Assembly (NCBI RefSeq): GCF_050948215.1
Contig: NW_027488641.1
Span: forward strand, 62,001 to 126,000
Source of the DNA: Halictus rubicundus
Lineage: Eukaryota; Arthropoda; Insecta; Hymenoptera; Halictidae
Direction of reading: 5' to 3'
Length of the DNA: 64,000 nt
Position 1 is the first letter of the stretch, and every line of letters begins with the position of its first letter. A program made the position numbers and the translations under genes. This document shows positions 26,324 to 38,000 of the stretch, in pieces. Under the pieces are notes generated by a model that worked only from the letters and a program-made list of their open reading frames with translations, was not told the DNA's origin and did not search any database.

Positions 26324-29300
26324 ATGCCGCAAACGTTCAGCGATGTAGTGGTCGCTCAGGAGGAGATCGCTGGCCGCATCAAGAACTGCATCATCAATAC
26401 CGACAAATTGGGGGCAGCGAAACTCTCCGCGGTCGTATTGCAGAAAAGAATCGAGTTGCTGGAGAGTTACTGGCGCAACTTCACCGCAAATCATAACGCT
26501 ATGAGACCGATGCCAGATTACGCCGCCAGTAACTACAGGAAGAGAGGCCTATACGACGAAGTCGAGGAAGCCTACATCCAGAACTCCTCTGAATTGGTGG
26601 AGAGGCTAGAAAATCTGAAGCCCGTCGCCTCAGCAATTCCGGCTGAAGCCGAGTCTCACGAGTGCAACGCCGGACCCAGATTGCCGACTCTGACCATCGA
26701 GAAATTTTCGGGCGATCTCCTACGGTGGGAGGAGTTTCGCGATTCGTTTCGCGCTACGATCCACAATTCGAAACGATTGCAGGACGTCCAACGCCTACAA
26801 TATTTGAAGGCGAGCCTCACCGGTGCGGCTGCGAAGGTTATCGCGCGTACATCCCTGACAGATGCGAACTATTCGACGGCGTGGGCGGCACTCGAACGTC
26901 GTTATGGAGGCATCCGTGTACTGACCACCGCTCACCTCGGAAGACTTTTGGACTGCCCGGCAGTAAAACGAGCTTCGACGGAGGAATTGACCAGAGTCCT
27001 CGACGAGTTCTGCCAAGCTCGAGATGCTCTGGCCGCGCTTAAAAAACCAGTCGACACATGGGACGACTGGTTCGTGACACTCCTCGTCAGGAAGCTGGAC
27101 TCGACGACGCGCCTGGACTGGGAGAAGATGTTCCCGGACCCGACGATCATGCCGTCCTTCGTGGAGATTCGAGATTTCCTCGAATCACGCATCCATGCCT
27201 TGGCCTCGACCCAAGAGCCGATGTGTTCGTCAACACCGACCAAGCGAGAGGAGACGCGAAAACCCGAACAAAGGACGGCCATGACCGTGCAAATGACCAA
27301 AGGGCCATCCGCGAAGGCCAGCAACGTTCGGAAGTGCCCGCTGTGTTCGGACAATCACCAGCTAGGGCACTGCGGTCAGTTCAAAACCTTTAGCGCGTCG
27401 GAACGCAAGGAATTTGTGTACCGAAACAAACTGTGCGTTTCGTGTTTCTCGGGAACCCACTTGCTCGCGGCGTGCACGTCTTCCTACCGGTGTATGGTGT
27501 GCGGCGGTCATCACCACACCTCGCTTCACGAGGCGTTCCGGAAGAGCGAAGCTCCCGCGCAGCCAAGCACAAGTTCGGTGAACACGTTCAGGTCGAATCG
27601 CGTTGTTTTACTGGCCACCGCGCGCGTCCAGTTGAAGTCCCCGAACGGTCGCAGTGTCTCCGCTCGCGCGTTACTCGACCCCGGGTCCGAAATGTCATTC
27701 GTGACGGACGATGTCGTGCAAGCGTTACGTCTTCCGCGCCGGAACGTGGAGGTTCATTTGACCGGATACCAGGAGATAAACGTGGGCACGGTACGTCACG
27801 AAGTGTCCGTGTTACTCGCGTCTAGTCGCGACTCCAAGTTCCGACTCGCGTTAAACGCGCTGGTGACGCGAAAAATTACCGCTCCGACTCCAGCGGTAGA
27901 AATTAACGACGAGAAGTGGACTCACCTCCACGGACTTCCGTTGGCCGACGAGGACTTCCGCTCTCCGAACAGGGTGGAATTACTTCTCGGGGCAGATGCG
28001 TGTGGTCACCTCCTCCTCGAGAATCGAATCGGACCAATGGGCACTCCTCCAATTGTTCGAACGCCCTTCGGCTGGGCGCCGATGGGCACAACCTCATCCA
28101 CAACGGACCACAGCGCTGGACCTCGGGTGCGATCCTTGCTGGTTCAGCCTGCACGAGACCTCCGAGACGATTGGCAGAGGTTCTGGGAGCTGGAAGAAGT
28201 ACCAACTAGTGCAATAAGCACGCCTCAGGACGAAGCATGCGAAAAGTACTTCAAGGATACGCACCGCAGAGATCAGGATGGACGCTACGTTGTGCGCTTA
28301 CCGTTCGTTGCCACCCCAGGCACCGATGTCGGAGTTCCGCGATCGGCTGCAGTGCGCTTGCTCTTATCGTCCGAAAGGAGACGAGAAAGGGACGAGACGC
28401 TCCGACAGAAATACTCCGAATTTCTGGAGGAGTACGAACGGCTCGGGCACATGGAGTTCGTCTCGCGGCGCTCGACTGGCGGGGGGGAGAATTACCTTCC
28501 GCATCACGCCGTGTGGCGGGAAAAACCATCCGGAAACAAAATAAGAGTAGTTTTTAATGGTTCCTACGTTTCAGGCAGAGGCAGTGCCATTAACGATTAC
28601 CTGGCCGCCGGACCGAAGCTCCAAACTGACCTCTGGGCCGTAATAACGAGGTGGCGATTCCATCGGCATGCCTTTTCGACGGACATTGTAAAAATGTTTC
28701 GCCAGATCAAGGTGCACCCAGAGGACAGAGACTGGCAGAGGATCGTCTGGAGGAACGATCCAAGCGAGGAAGTACGGGACTTCCGTTTGACGACGGTGAC
28801 CTACGGCACGACGTCGGCTCCGTACCTCGCCTCGAGAGTACTGCATCAACTTGCCGACGACGAGAAGGCTCGATTTCCGCGGGGTGCAGCGATTCTCCGA
28901 GCGAATTCGTATGTCGATGACATTCTGGCCGGAGGAGATGACATCGACGACACCGAGGAGGCTCGACGTCAACTCACGGACATCCTGACGGCGGGCGGAT
29001 TCCCGCTGGATAAGTGGGCGACCAATTATTTGTCGTCGAGCTCCGGTCTCATTCAATTGTTGCAGGGTCACCAAGAGGCAGGAGCGCTGGGACTCAAATG
29101 GAGCACGGTGAACGACACTCTGTCTCTTGCGGCTCCGAAGCTCAGGACTGCCACATCAGGTCAACCATGGACCAAACGATCGGTTTTGTCTGAGACGGCC
29201 AGGCTTTTCGATCCATTGGGGTGGCTGTCTCCGATCAGCATTGCTGCGAAGATCCTGCTGCAGGACCTCTGGTTGTCCGGATTGTTGTGGGACGAGCCGC

Positions 29301-31510
29301 TGTCCGAGCTGTTTTCCGAGCGATGGAAGCAACTTCGATTCGAGATGGAGAGGACCGATCGAATCACAGTTCCGAGATGGATTGGCTATCGTGCGGCGAC
29401 CAGCGACAATATAGAGCTGCACGGATTCAGCGACGCGTCAGAAAGGGCATACTCCGCAGCCGTCTTCATAAGGGTGCCAGTTACCGGTGCAAGGGCCGAG
29501 ACGCACTTACTGATGGCGAAGACCAAGGTCGCTCCAACCAAACCACAGAGCATTCCTAGGCTGGAGCTGTGCGGTGCTCTACTGCTGGCCCGATTGCTGA
29601 GAGCAGTAGGAGATTCGATGCGGCCTCACAGCGTGACTATGCATGCGTGGACCGATGCATCGGTCGTCCTAGCCTGGGTGAGGTCTCATGCTTCCAGGTG
29701 GAAACCGTTCGTGGCGCATAGGGTGGCCGAGACCCAGCGCCTGCTACCGGACGTTGAGTGGCGACACGCGAGGACAGACGAAAATCCTGCGGACCTTGCC
29801 ACGCGTGGGATTTCAGCGCAGGTACTGGTCGACGATGACCTCTGGTGGAGCGGTCCCTCGTGGTTGTCAGGGCCTCAGGAGGATTGGCCTGGCGCATGTG
29901 ACGTCGACGAGAGCGAGGCTCCGGAGCGCAGAGTGACGGTGACGACGACGATGGCAAGGAAGACGAAGTCCGGCGACCATCCCAGTCTGCGAGCCGTCTT
30001 CGAATCGCCCTGGGACCCTCTCCGATTCTCGTCAGCGTTGAGGCTGGTCCGAGTGACCGCGTATATGCGACGATTCGCAAACAACGCTCGATCCATCGGT
30101 ACACCGCAGCACGGGTTCCTGACAGCCACTGAGATCGACGAGGCGTGGGTGAGCGTCCACCGAATGAGCCAAGCTGACGACTTTGGCGACGAACTCGCGG
30201 AAATGGAGAAGGGTAAGATAATCAAATCGACCTCGACCCTTGTTTCTCTTCGGCCGATTATAGATCGTCAAGGTGTCTTACGAGTGGGAGGACGACTGGA
30301 CCACGCAGCAGTTTCATTCGACCAGAGACATCCTGTGATAGTCGACCGACAGTCTCCGTTGGCACCATTGCTGATCCGGTCAGCTCACCTTCGGACGCTC
30401 CATGGGGGAGTGAACTTGACGCGGGCGACGCTCAGGCTCCGCCACTGGATTCCGCGAGACAAGACGCTGGTGAAACGGGTCGTAAAAGGCTGCGTTACCT
30501 GCACTCGGCTCCAAGGGCGCACCAGCAACCAGCAAATGGGAATGCTGCCTGCCCAGCGAGTGCAACCAGCAAGGGCATTCTCGGTCAGCGGAGTCGATTA
30601 TGCTGGTCCGATTCCGATGCTCATGACGAGAGCAAGGGGACAGCGGACCACCAAGGGATACGTCGTCGTTTTCGTGTGCCTGTGCACGAAGGCGGTCCAC
30701 TTAGATGTCGTGTCCGATTTGTCCTCTGCCTCCTTCATCGCAGCTTTCAAACGCTTCGTAGCTAGACGCGGAAGATGTCACCAGATGCTGAGTGACAACG
30801 CTACGACGTTCAGAGGTGCCGATCAGCTTCTGAAGCGCATGTTCAACGCTGCATCGACCTTTTACAAGGAAACGGCGGAATTGCTGGCCGCCGACGGAAC
30901 GGAATGGAGGTTCATACCGCCGTATTCTCCTCATTTCGGCGGTCTGTGGGAAGCGGCCGTGAAATCCGCGAAGAGGCATCTACGACGCACAATAGGGGAA
31001 CAACAGCTCACCTTCGAGGAGCTTTCCACCTTGCTGTGTCAAGTGGAAGCTTGTATGAACTCTCGACCCCTCTCCGCCTTGTCCGACGATCCAAATGATC
31101 CTCCCTTCCTCACGCCAAACCATCTGGTTAACGCTTGCTCTTTGTGCGCAGTTCCAGAACCGGGTGACGAAATCACGTACGACGCAGGCCGACGGAGATG
31201 GAACCTTGTATCCAGACTTCTGGAAGGTTTCTGGCAGCGGTGGCGTACCGAATACCTGAGCCAGCTGCAGACTCTTCCGAAATGGCAAAGGGCACGGGAG
31301 AATCTTGCCGTCGGAGCGGTCGTGCTCCTGAAGGACGATCTCGCGCCGCCTACGAAATGGCCTCTCGGACGAGTCGTCGAGGTGCATCGGGGATCCGACG
31401 GACGAGTGCGTGTGGCTGTCGTGAAGACCGCTACCCGTACCACCACCAGAGCCATCCAGCGCCTTGTGCCGCTCATTTCCTCCGAGCATTCCACCGGCGA
31501 GGAAACGTGA
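26324..31510 (+). CDS. BEL/Pao Gag-Pol polyprotein
   Basis: One 1728-codon frame encodes the capsid and all enzymes for retrotransposition. The start is ATG 26324 (context AACAATGC), the first ATG in the element; the stop is TGA at 31508. Gag: about 1-335, with a conserved BEL/Pao Gag-type region near 120-290. Zinc knuckles: C338/C341/H345/C350, C371/C374/H379/C384, and a third starting C390/C393 with a His cluster. Aspartic protease: DPGS with D452. Reverse transcriptase: about 725-930, D787 in the FSTDIVKMF block and YVDD at 863-866. Pao-type RNase H: D1037, E1081, D1111, D1157. Integrase: H1355/H1360/C1390/C1393 zinc site, then D1425, D1491, E1543 in the DYAGPI, SDNATTF and GGLWEAAVK blocks. 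A C-terminal Trp-rich domain (FWQRW at 1636) is typical of the family. Every catalytic residue I checked is present and there is no frameshift or stop. Processing is presumably by its own protease. There is no separate env. Confidence 0.95.
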   Translation: MPQTFSDVVVAQEEIAGRIKNCIINTDKLGAAKLSAVVLQKRIELLESYWRNFTANHNAMRPMPDYAASNYRKRGLYDEVEEAYIQNSSELVERLENLKPVASAIPAEAESHECNAGPRLPTLTIEKFSGDLLRWEEFRDSFRATIHNSKRLQDVQRLQYLKASLTGAAAKVIARTSLTDANYSTAWAALERRYGGIRVLTTAHLGRLLDCPAVKRASTEELTRVLDEFCQARDALAALKKPVDTWDDWFVTLLVRKLDSTTRLDWEKMFPDPTIMPSFVEIRDFLESRIHALASTQEPMCSSTPTKREETRKPEQRTAMTVQMTKGPSAKASNVRKCPLCSDNHQLGHCGQFKTFSASERKEFVYRNKLCVSCFSGTHLLAACTSSYRCMVCGGHHHTSLHEAFRKSEAPAQPSTSSVNTFRSNRVVLLATARVQLKSPNGRSVSARALLDPGSEMSFVTDDVVQALRLPRRNVEVHLTGYQEINVGTVRHEVSVLLASSRDSKFRLALNALVTRKITAPTPAVEINDEKWTHLHGLPLADEDFRSPNRVELLLGADACGHLLLENRIGPMGTPPIVRTPFGWAPMGTTSSTTDHSAGPRVRSLLVQPARDLRDDWQRFWELEEVPTSAISTPQDEACEKYFKDTHRRDQDGRYVVRLPFVATPGTDVGVPRSAAVRLLLSSERRRERDETLRQKYSEFLEEYERLGHMEFVSRRSTGGGENYLPHHAVWREKPSGNKIRVVFNGSYVSGRGSAINDYLAAGPKLQTDLWAVITRWRFHRHAFSTDIVKMFRQIKVHPEDRDWQRIVWRNDPSEEVRDFRLTTVTYGTTSAPYLASRVLHQLADDEKARFPRGAAILRANSYVDDILAGGDDIDDTEEARRQLTDILTAGGFPLDKWATNYLSSSSGLIQLLQGHQEAGALGLKWSTVNDTLSLAAPKLRTATSGQPWTKRSVLSETARLFDPLGWLSPISIAAKILLQDLWLSGLLWDEPLSELFSERWKQLRFEMERTDRITVPRWIGYRAATSDNIELHGFSDASERAYSAAVFIRVPVTGARAETHLLMAKTKVAPTKPQSIPRLELCGALLLARLLRAVGDSMRPHSVTMHAWTDASVVLAWVRSHASRWKPFVAHRVAETQRLLPDVEWRHARTDENPADLATRGISAQVLVDDDLWWSGPSWLSGPQEDWPGACDVDESEAPERRVTVTTTMARKTKSGDHPSLRAVFESPWDPLRFSSALRLVRVTAYMRRFANNARSIGTPQHGFLTATEIDEAWVSVHRMSQADDFGDELAEMEKGKIIKSTSTLVSLRPIIDRQGVLRVGGRLDHAAVSFDQRHPVIVDRQSPLAPLLIRSAHLRTLHGGVNLTRATLRLRHWIPRDKTLVKRVVKGCVTCTRLQGRTSNQQMGMLPAQRVQPARAFSVSGVDYAGPIPMLMTRARGQRTTKGYVVVFVCLCTKAVHLDVVSDLSSASFIAAFKRFVARRGRCHQMLSDNATTFRGADQLLKRMFNAASTFYKETAELLAADGTEWRFIPPYSPHFGGLWEAAVKSAKRHLRRTIGEQQLTFEELSTLLCQVEACMNSRPLSALSDDPNDPPFLTPNHLVNACSLCAVPEPGDEITYDAGRRRWNLVSRLLEGFWQRWRTEYLSQLQTLPKWQRARENLAVGAVVLLKDDLAPPTKWPLGRVVEVHRGSDGRVRVAVVKTATRTTTRAIQRLVPLISSEHSTGEET

Positions 31511-31664
31511 CTCCCTTCACGGCGGGCGGTGTTTAGACGCACATTGTACATATTGTAAATGATTGTAAATATCTGTAGCTCACTTCGTTCACTCTGTTCA
31601 CTCTGTTCACTTCTCTGTATAACATCCGAAAACCATTGTACTATTTCGTTGCCGACCCGACAAC
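31511..31664 (+). other. 3' untranslated region of the BEL/Pao element
   Basis: A short non-coding stretch before the purine tract. It is AT-richer than the coding region and holds TGTACATA (31545) and TGTAAATA (31564), both fitting the Pumilio site TGTANATA, and a 9-bp tandem repeat GTTCACTCT at 31587-31613 (two full copies plus one variant). GGCGGGCGGT at 31521 resembles the purine-rich tract at the LTR edge. Confidence 0.6.
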
Positions 31665-31676
31665 GAGGCGGGCGGT
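31665..31676 (+). other. Purine-rich tract before the 3' LTR
   Basis: GAGGCGGGCGGT ends two bases before the 3' LTR. Its position and G-richness fit the plus-strand primer site of a BEL/Pao element, although it is interrupted by C residues. Confidence 0.6.
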
Positions 31677-31677
31677 A

Positions 31678-32027
31678 TGTTCGAGCAATCAGCTGGTCGG
31701 TGCCGCTGTGCGTCCGCACGCACACACGGCAAATTAGCGACTGCCGAACTTTGTTTGTATTGAGGACTCGGCCGTCGTCGCGGTTCGTCTCTCTCTCTCC
31801 CCGCACACTTCGGGCGGACCGAGTAGTTCGGGGTGCGCGGCGAGGGGAGAGAGCCCCGTCAATATACACGGCAATCCGTCGAGCCCTCGCTCTCTTTTCC
31901 GAGAACCGCAGTGATAACACGAATAAATCGATTAGCTCTCCCACAAATTCCGACTTTATTTCTCAAACATTTCGCGATCGTAAGTTAAAGGTTCCAACGT
32001 TACGGAACCCAACGAAGATCCAAAACA
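31678..32027 (+). repeat. 3' LTR of the BEL/Pao element
   Basis: This 350-bp direct copy of 25548-25897 has no difference seen by eye. It ends AAAACA and is followed by GATAG and satellite. Identical LTRs imply an insertion too recent to have accumulated mutations, or gene conversion. Confidence 0.95.
31922..31927 (+). terminator. Polyadenylation signal in the 3' LTR
   Basis: AATAAA lies 245 bp into the 3' LTR. It is the most likely signal ending element transcripts. If it were missed, transcription would run into the satellite. Confidence 0.5.
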
Positions 32028-32032
32028 GATAG
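32028..32032 (+). repeat. Right copy of the 5-bp target-site duplication
   Basis: GATAG follows the 3' LTR directly and matches the five bases before the 5' LTR. Five base pairs fits BEL/Pao integration. Confidence 0.7.
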
Positions 32033-35000
32033 GATAGGATAGAGGATAGGATAGGATAGAGGATAGGATAGGATAGAGTATAGAATAGGATAGAGGATAG
32101 GATAGGATAGAGGATAGGATAGGATTGAGGATAGGATAGGATAGATGATAAGATTGGATAGAGCATCGGATAGGGGATTGGATAGAGAATAGGATAGGAT
32201 AGAGCATAGGATAGGATAGAGGATAGGATAGGATAGAGTATAGAATAGGATAGAGAATAGGATAGGATAGAGGATAGGATAAGATAGAGGATAGGATAGG
32301 ATAGAGGATAGGATAGAGGATAGGATAGAGGATTCGATAGGATAGAGGATATTATAGGATACACGATAGGTTAGGATAGAGGATTCGATAGGATAGAGGG
32401 CAGGATAGGGTAGAGGATAGGACAGGGGATTGGATAGGATAGAGGATAGGATAGGATAGAGGATAGGATCGGATAGAGGACAGGATAGGTGATTGTGTAG
32501 GATAGAGGATAGGATAAGTTAGAGGATAGGATAGGATAGAGGATAGGATATAATAGAGGATAGGATCCGATAGAGGATAGGATAGGGGATTCGTTGGATA
32601 GAGGATAGGATAGGATAGAGGATAGGATAGGATAGCGGATAGGATAGGATAGAGTATAGAATAGGATAAAGGATAGGATAGGATAGAGGATAGGATAGGA
32701 TAGAGGATAGGATAGGATAGAGGATAGGATAGGATATAAGATAGGATAGGATAGAGGATAGGATAGGACAGAGGATAGGATAGGATAGAGGATAGGATCG
32801 AACAGAGTATAGGATAGGGGATTGGATTGGATAGAGGATAGGATAGGATAGAGGATAGGATAGGATAGAGGATAGGATAGGATAGAGGATAGGATAGGAT
32901 AGAGGATAGGATAAGATAGAGGATAGGATAGGATAGAGGATAGGATAGAGGATAGGATAGAGGATAGGATAGAGGATAGGATAGGATAGAGGATAGGATA
33001 GGATAGAGGATAGGATAGGATAGAGGATAGGATATAATAGAGGATAGGATCGAACAGAGGATAGGATAGAGGATAGGATTGGATAGAGAATAGGATAGGA
33101 TAGAGCATAGGATAAGATAGAGGATAGGATAGGATAGATGATAGGATAGGATAGGGGATATTATAGGATAGAGGATAGGATAGGATAGCGGATAGGATAG
33201 CGGATAGGATAGCGGACAGGATAGGATAGAGGATAGGATAGGATTTAGGATTGGATAGAATACAGGATTTCATTGAGGATAGGATAGGATAGAGGATAGG
33301 ATAGAGGATAGGATAGAGGATGGGATAGAGGATTCGATAGGATAGAGGATTCGATAGGATAGAGGATAGGATAAGATAGAGGATAGGATAGGATAGAGGA
33401 TAGGATATAATAGAGTATAGGATCCGATAGAGGATAGGATAGGGGATTCATAGGATGGAGGATAGGATAGGATAGAGGATAGGATAGGATAGCGGATAGG
33501 ATAGGATAGAGTATAGAATAGGATAAAGGATAGGATAGGATAGAGGATAGGATAGGATAGCGGATAGGATAGGATTGGGGATAGGATAGGATTGACGATA
33601 GGATAGGATAGATGATAAGATAGGATAGAGGATCGGATAGGGGATTGGATAGAGAATAGGATAGGATAGAGGATAGGATAGGATAGGATAGGATAGGATA
33701 GAGGATAGGATAGGATAGAGAATAGGATAGGATAGAGTATAGAATAGGATAAATGATAGGATAGGATAGAGCATACGATATTATAGAGGGTAGGATAGGA
33801 TGGAGGATAGGATCGGATAGAGGATAGGATCGGGGAATGGATAGGTTAGAGGATCGGATAGAATAGAGGACAGGGTAGGATAGAGGATAGGATAGGATAC
33901 AGGATAGGATAGAGGATAGGATAGGATAGAGGATAGGATAGAGGATAGGATAGGATATAGGATAGGATAGGATAGAGGATAGGATAGGATAGAGGATAGG
34001 ATAGGATAGAGGATACGATAGGATAGAGGAAAGGATAGAGGATAGGATAGAGGATAGAGGATAGGATAGGATAGAGGATAGGATAGGATAGAGGATAGGA
34101 TAGGATAGAGGATAAGATAGGATAGAGGATAGGATAGGATAGAGGATAGGATAGGATAGAGGATAGGATAGGATAGAGGATAGGATAGGATAGAGGATAG
34201 GATAGGATAGAGGATAGGATAGGATAGAGGATAGGATAGGATAGAGGATAGGATAGGATAAGGGATAGGATAGGATAGAGGATAGGATAGGATAGAGGAT
34301 AGGATAGGATAGGATAGAGGATAGGATAGGATAGAGGATAGGATAGGATAGAGGATAGGATAGGATAGAGGATAGGATAGGATAGGATAGAGGATAGGAT
34401 AGGATAGAGGATAGGATAGGATAGAGGATAGGATAGGATAGAGGATAGGATAGGATAGAGGATAGGATAGGATAGAGGATAGGATAGGATAGAGGATAGG
34501 ATAGGATAGGATAGAGGATAGGATAGGATAGAGGATAGGATAGGATAGAGGATAGGATAGGATATAAGATAGGATAGGATAGAGGATAGGATACGACAGA
34601 GGATAGGATAGGATAGAGGATAGGATAGGATAGCGGATAGGATAGCGGACAGGATAGGATAGAGGATAGGATAGGATAGAGGATTGGATAGAATACAGGA
34701 TTGCATTGAGGATAGGATAGGATAGAGGATAGGATAGAGGATAGGATAGGATAGAGGATAGGATAGAGGATAGGATAGAGGATAGGATAGAGGATAGGAT
34801 AGAGGATAGGATAGAGGATTCGATAGGATAGAGGATATTATAGGATACACGACAGGTTAGGATAGAGGATTCGATAGGATGGAGGATAGGATAGGATAGA
34901 GGATAGGATATGATAGAGGATAGGATAGGATAGAGGATAGGATAGGGGATTGGATAGGACAGAGGATAGGATAGGTTAGAGGATAGGATCGGATAGAGGA

Positions 35001-38000
35001 TATGATAGGTGATTGGATAGGATAGGATAAAGGATAGGATAGGATAGAGGATAGGATATAATAGAGGATAGGATCCGATAGAGGATAGGATAGGTTATTC
35101 GTTGGATAGAGGATAGGATAGGATAGAGGATAGGATAGGATAGATGATAAGATAGGATAGAGGATCGGATAGGGGATTGGATAGAGAATAGGATAGGATA
35201 GAGGATAGGTTAGGATAGAGGATTCGATAGGATAGAGGGCAGGGCAGGATAGAGGATAGGACAGGGGATTGGATAGGATAGAGGATAGGATAGGATAGAG
35301 GATAGGATAGGATAGAGGATAGGATATAATAGAGGATAGGATCGAACAGAGGATAGGATAGAGGATAGGATAGGATAGAGGATAGGATAGGATAGAGGTT
35401 AGGATAGGATAGAGGATAGGATAGGATAGAGGATAGGATAGGATAGAGGATAGGATAAGATATAGGATAGGATAGGATAGAGGATAGGATAGGATAGAGG
35501 ATACGATAAGATAGAGGAAAGGATAGAGGATAGGATAGGATAGAGGATAGGATAGGTTAGAGGATAGGATAGGATAGAGGAAAGGATAGGATAGAGGATA
35601 GGATAGGACAGAGGATAGGATAGGATAGAGGATAGGATAGGATAGAGGATAGGATAGGATAGAGGATAGGATAGGATCAGGGATAGGATAGAGGATAGGA
35701 TAGCATAGAGGATAGGATAGGATAGAGGATAGTATAGGATAGAGGATAGGATAGGATAGAGAATAGGATAGGATAGAGGATAGGATAGGATAGAGGATAG
35801 GATATAATAGAGGATAGGATCGAACAGAGGATAGGATAGAGGATAGGATAGGATAGAGGATAGGATAGGATAGAGGATAGGATAGGATAGAGGATAGGAT
35901 AAGATATAGGATAGGATAGGATAGAGGATAGGATAGGATAGAGGATAGGATAGGATAGAGGATACGATAAGATAGAGGAAAGGATAGAGGATAGGATAGG
36001 ATAGAGGATAGGATAGGTTAGAGGATAGGATAGGATAGAGGATAGGATAGGATAGAGGATAGGATAGGATAGAGGATAGGATAGGATACAGGATAGGATA
36101 GGATAGAGGATACGATAGGATAGATGAAAGGATAGAGGATATGATAGGATAGAGGATAGGATAGGATAGAGGATAGGATAGGATAGAGGATAGGATAGGA
36201 CAGAGGATAGGATAGGATAGAGGATAGGATAGGATAGCGGATAGGATAGCGGACAGGATAGGATAGAGGATAGGATAGGATAGAGGATTGGATAGAATAC
36301 AGGATTGCATTGAGGATAGGATAGGATAGAGGATAGGATAGAGGATAGGATAGGATAGAGGATAGGATAGAGGATAGGATAGAGGATAGGATAGAGGATT
36401 CGATAGGATAGAGGATATTATAGGATACACGATAGGTTAGGATAGAGGGTTCGATAGGATAGAGGATAGGATAGGATAGAGGATAGGATATGATAGAGGA
36501 TAGGATAGGATAGAGGATAGGATAGGATAGAGTATAGAATAGGATAGAGGATAGGATAGGATAGAGGATAGGATAGGATAGAGGATAGGATCGGATAGAG
36601 GATAGGATAGGTGATTGGATAGGGTAGAGGATAGGATAAGATAGAGGATAGGATAGGATAGAGGATAGGATAGGATACAGGATAGGATAGGATAGAGGAT
36701 AGGATAGGATAGAGGATATGATAGGATAGAGGATAGGATAGGATAGAGGATAGGATAGGATAGGATAGAAGATAGGATAGGATAGAGGATAGGATAGGAT
36801 AGAGAATAGGATAGGATAGAGGATAGGATAGGATAGAGGATAGGATATAATAGAGGATAGGATCGAACAGAGGATAGGATAGAGGATAGGATAGGATAGA
36901 GGATAGGATAGGATAGAGGATAGGATAGGATAGAGGATAGGATAAGATATAGGATAGGATAGGATAGAGGATAGGATAGGATAGAGGATAGGATAGGATA
37001 GAGGATACGATAAGATAGAGGAAAGGATAGAGGATAGGATAGGATAGAGGATAGGATAGGTTAGAGGATAGGATAGGATAGAGGATAGGATAGGATAGAG
37101 GATAGGATAGGACAGAGGATAGGATAGGATAGAGGATAGAATAGGATAGAGGATAGGATAGGATAGAGGATAGGATAGGATAGAGGATAGGATAGAGGAT
37201 AGGATAGAGGATTCGATAGGATAGAGGATATTATAGGATACACGATAGGTTAGGATAGAGGATTCGATAGGATAGAGGATAGGATAGGATAGAGGATAGG
37301 ATATGATAGAGGATAGGATAGGATAGAGGATAGGATAGGATAGAGGATAGGATAGGTTAGAGGATAGGATAGGATAGAGGATAGGATAGGATAGAGGATA
37401 GGATAGGACAGAGGATAGGATAGGATAGAGCATAGAATAGGATAGAGGATAGGATAGGATAGAGGATAGGATAGGATAGAGGATAGGATAGAGGATAGGA
37501 TAGCATAGAGGATAGGATAGGATAGAGGATAGTATAGGATAGAGGATAGGATATAATAGAGGATAGGATCGAACAGAGGATAGGATAGGGGATTGGATTG
37601 GATAGAGGATAGGATAGGATAGAGGATAGGATAGGATAGAGGATAGGATAGGATAGAGGATAGGATAGGATAGAGGATACGATAGGATAGATGAAAGGAT
37701 AGAGGATATGATAGGATAGAGGATAGGATAGGATAGAGGATAGGATAGGATAGAGGATAGGATAGGATAGAAGATAGGATAGGAGAGAGGATATGATAGG
37801 ATAGAGGATAGGATAGGATAGAGGATAGGATAGGATAGAGGATACGATAGGATAGATGAAAGGATAGAGGATATGATAGGATAGAGGATAGGATAGGATA
37901 GAGGATAGGATAGGATAGAGGATAGGATAGGATAGAGGATAGGATAGGATATAAGATAGGATAGGAGAGAGGATAGGATAGGATAGAGGATAGGATAGGA

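Larger units (their letters stand above)
25548..32027 (+). mobile_element. Complete BEL/Pao LTR retrotransposon
   Basis: The element is 6,480 bp. It has 350-bp direct LTRs starting TGT and ending ACA, a primer-binding site 2 bp after the 5' LTR, a single Gag-Pol frame in the Gag, protease, reverse transcriptase, RNase H, integrase order, a purine-rich tract before the 3' LTR, and GATAG on both sides. The protein motifs are those of the BEL/Pao superfamily rather than Gypsy or Copia. Only 167 bp lie between the Gag-Pol stop and the 3' LTR, so there is no envelope gene. LTRs that match base for base by eye and an unbroken frame mean the insertion is young and could still be mobile. It lies in the same direction as the G-rich strand of the satellite. 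Confidence 0.95.

Noticed and set aside
25570..26496. 308-codon open frame through the LTR and leader as a gene
   Set aside because: It has no ATG, crosses the LTR and primer-binding site, and resembles no protein I know. It is kept only as an observation about the leader.
31511..31677. An envelope gene that would make the BEL element retrovirus-like
   Set aside because: Only 167 bp separate the Gag-Pol stop from the 3' LTR, with no open frame of useful size.
31039..31944. Minus-strand open frame across the 3' end of Gag-Pol and the 3' LTR
   Set aside because: It is antisense to conserved integrase and C-terminal coding sequence and to the LTR, with no domain of its own.
25548..32027. Gypsy-type or Copia-type element
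   Set aside because: Three zinc knuckles, DPGS protease, Pao-type RNase H and the C-terminal Trp-rich domain after the integrase fit BEL/Pao. Integrase follows RNase H, which excludes Copia order.
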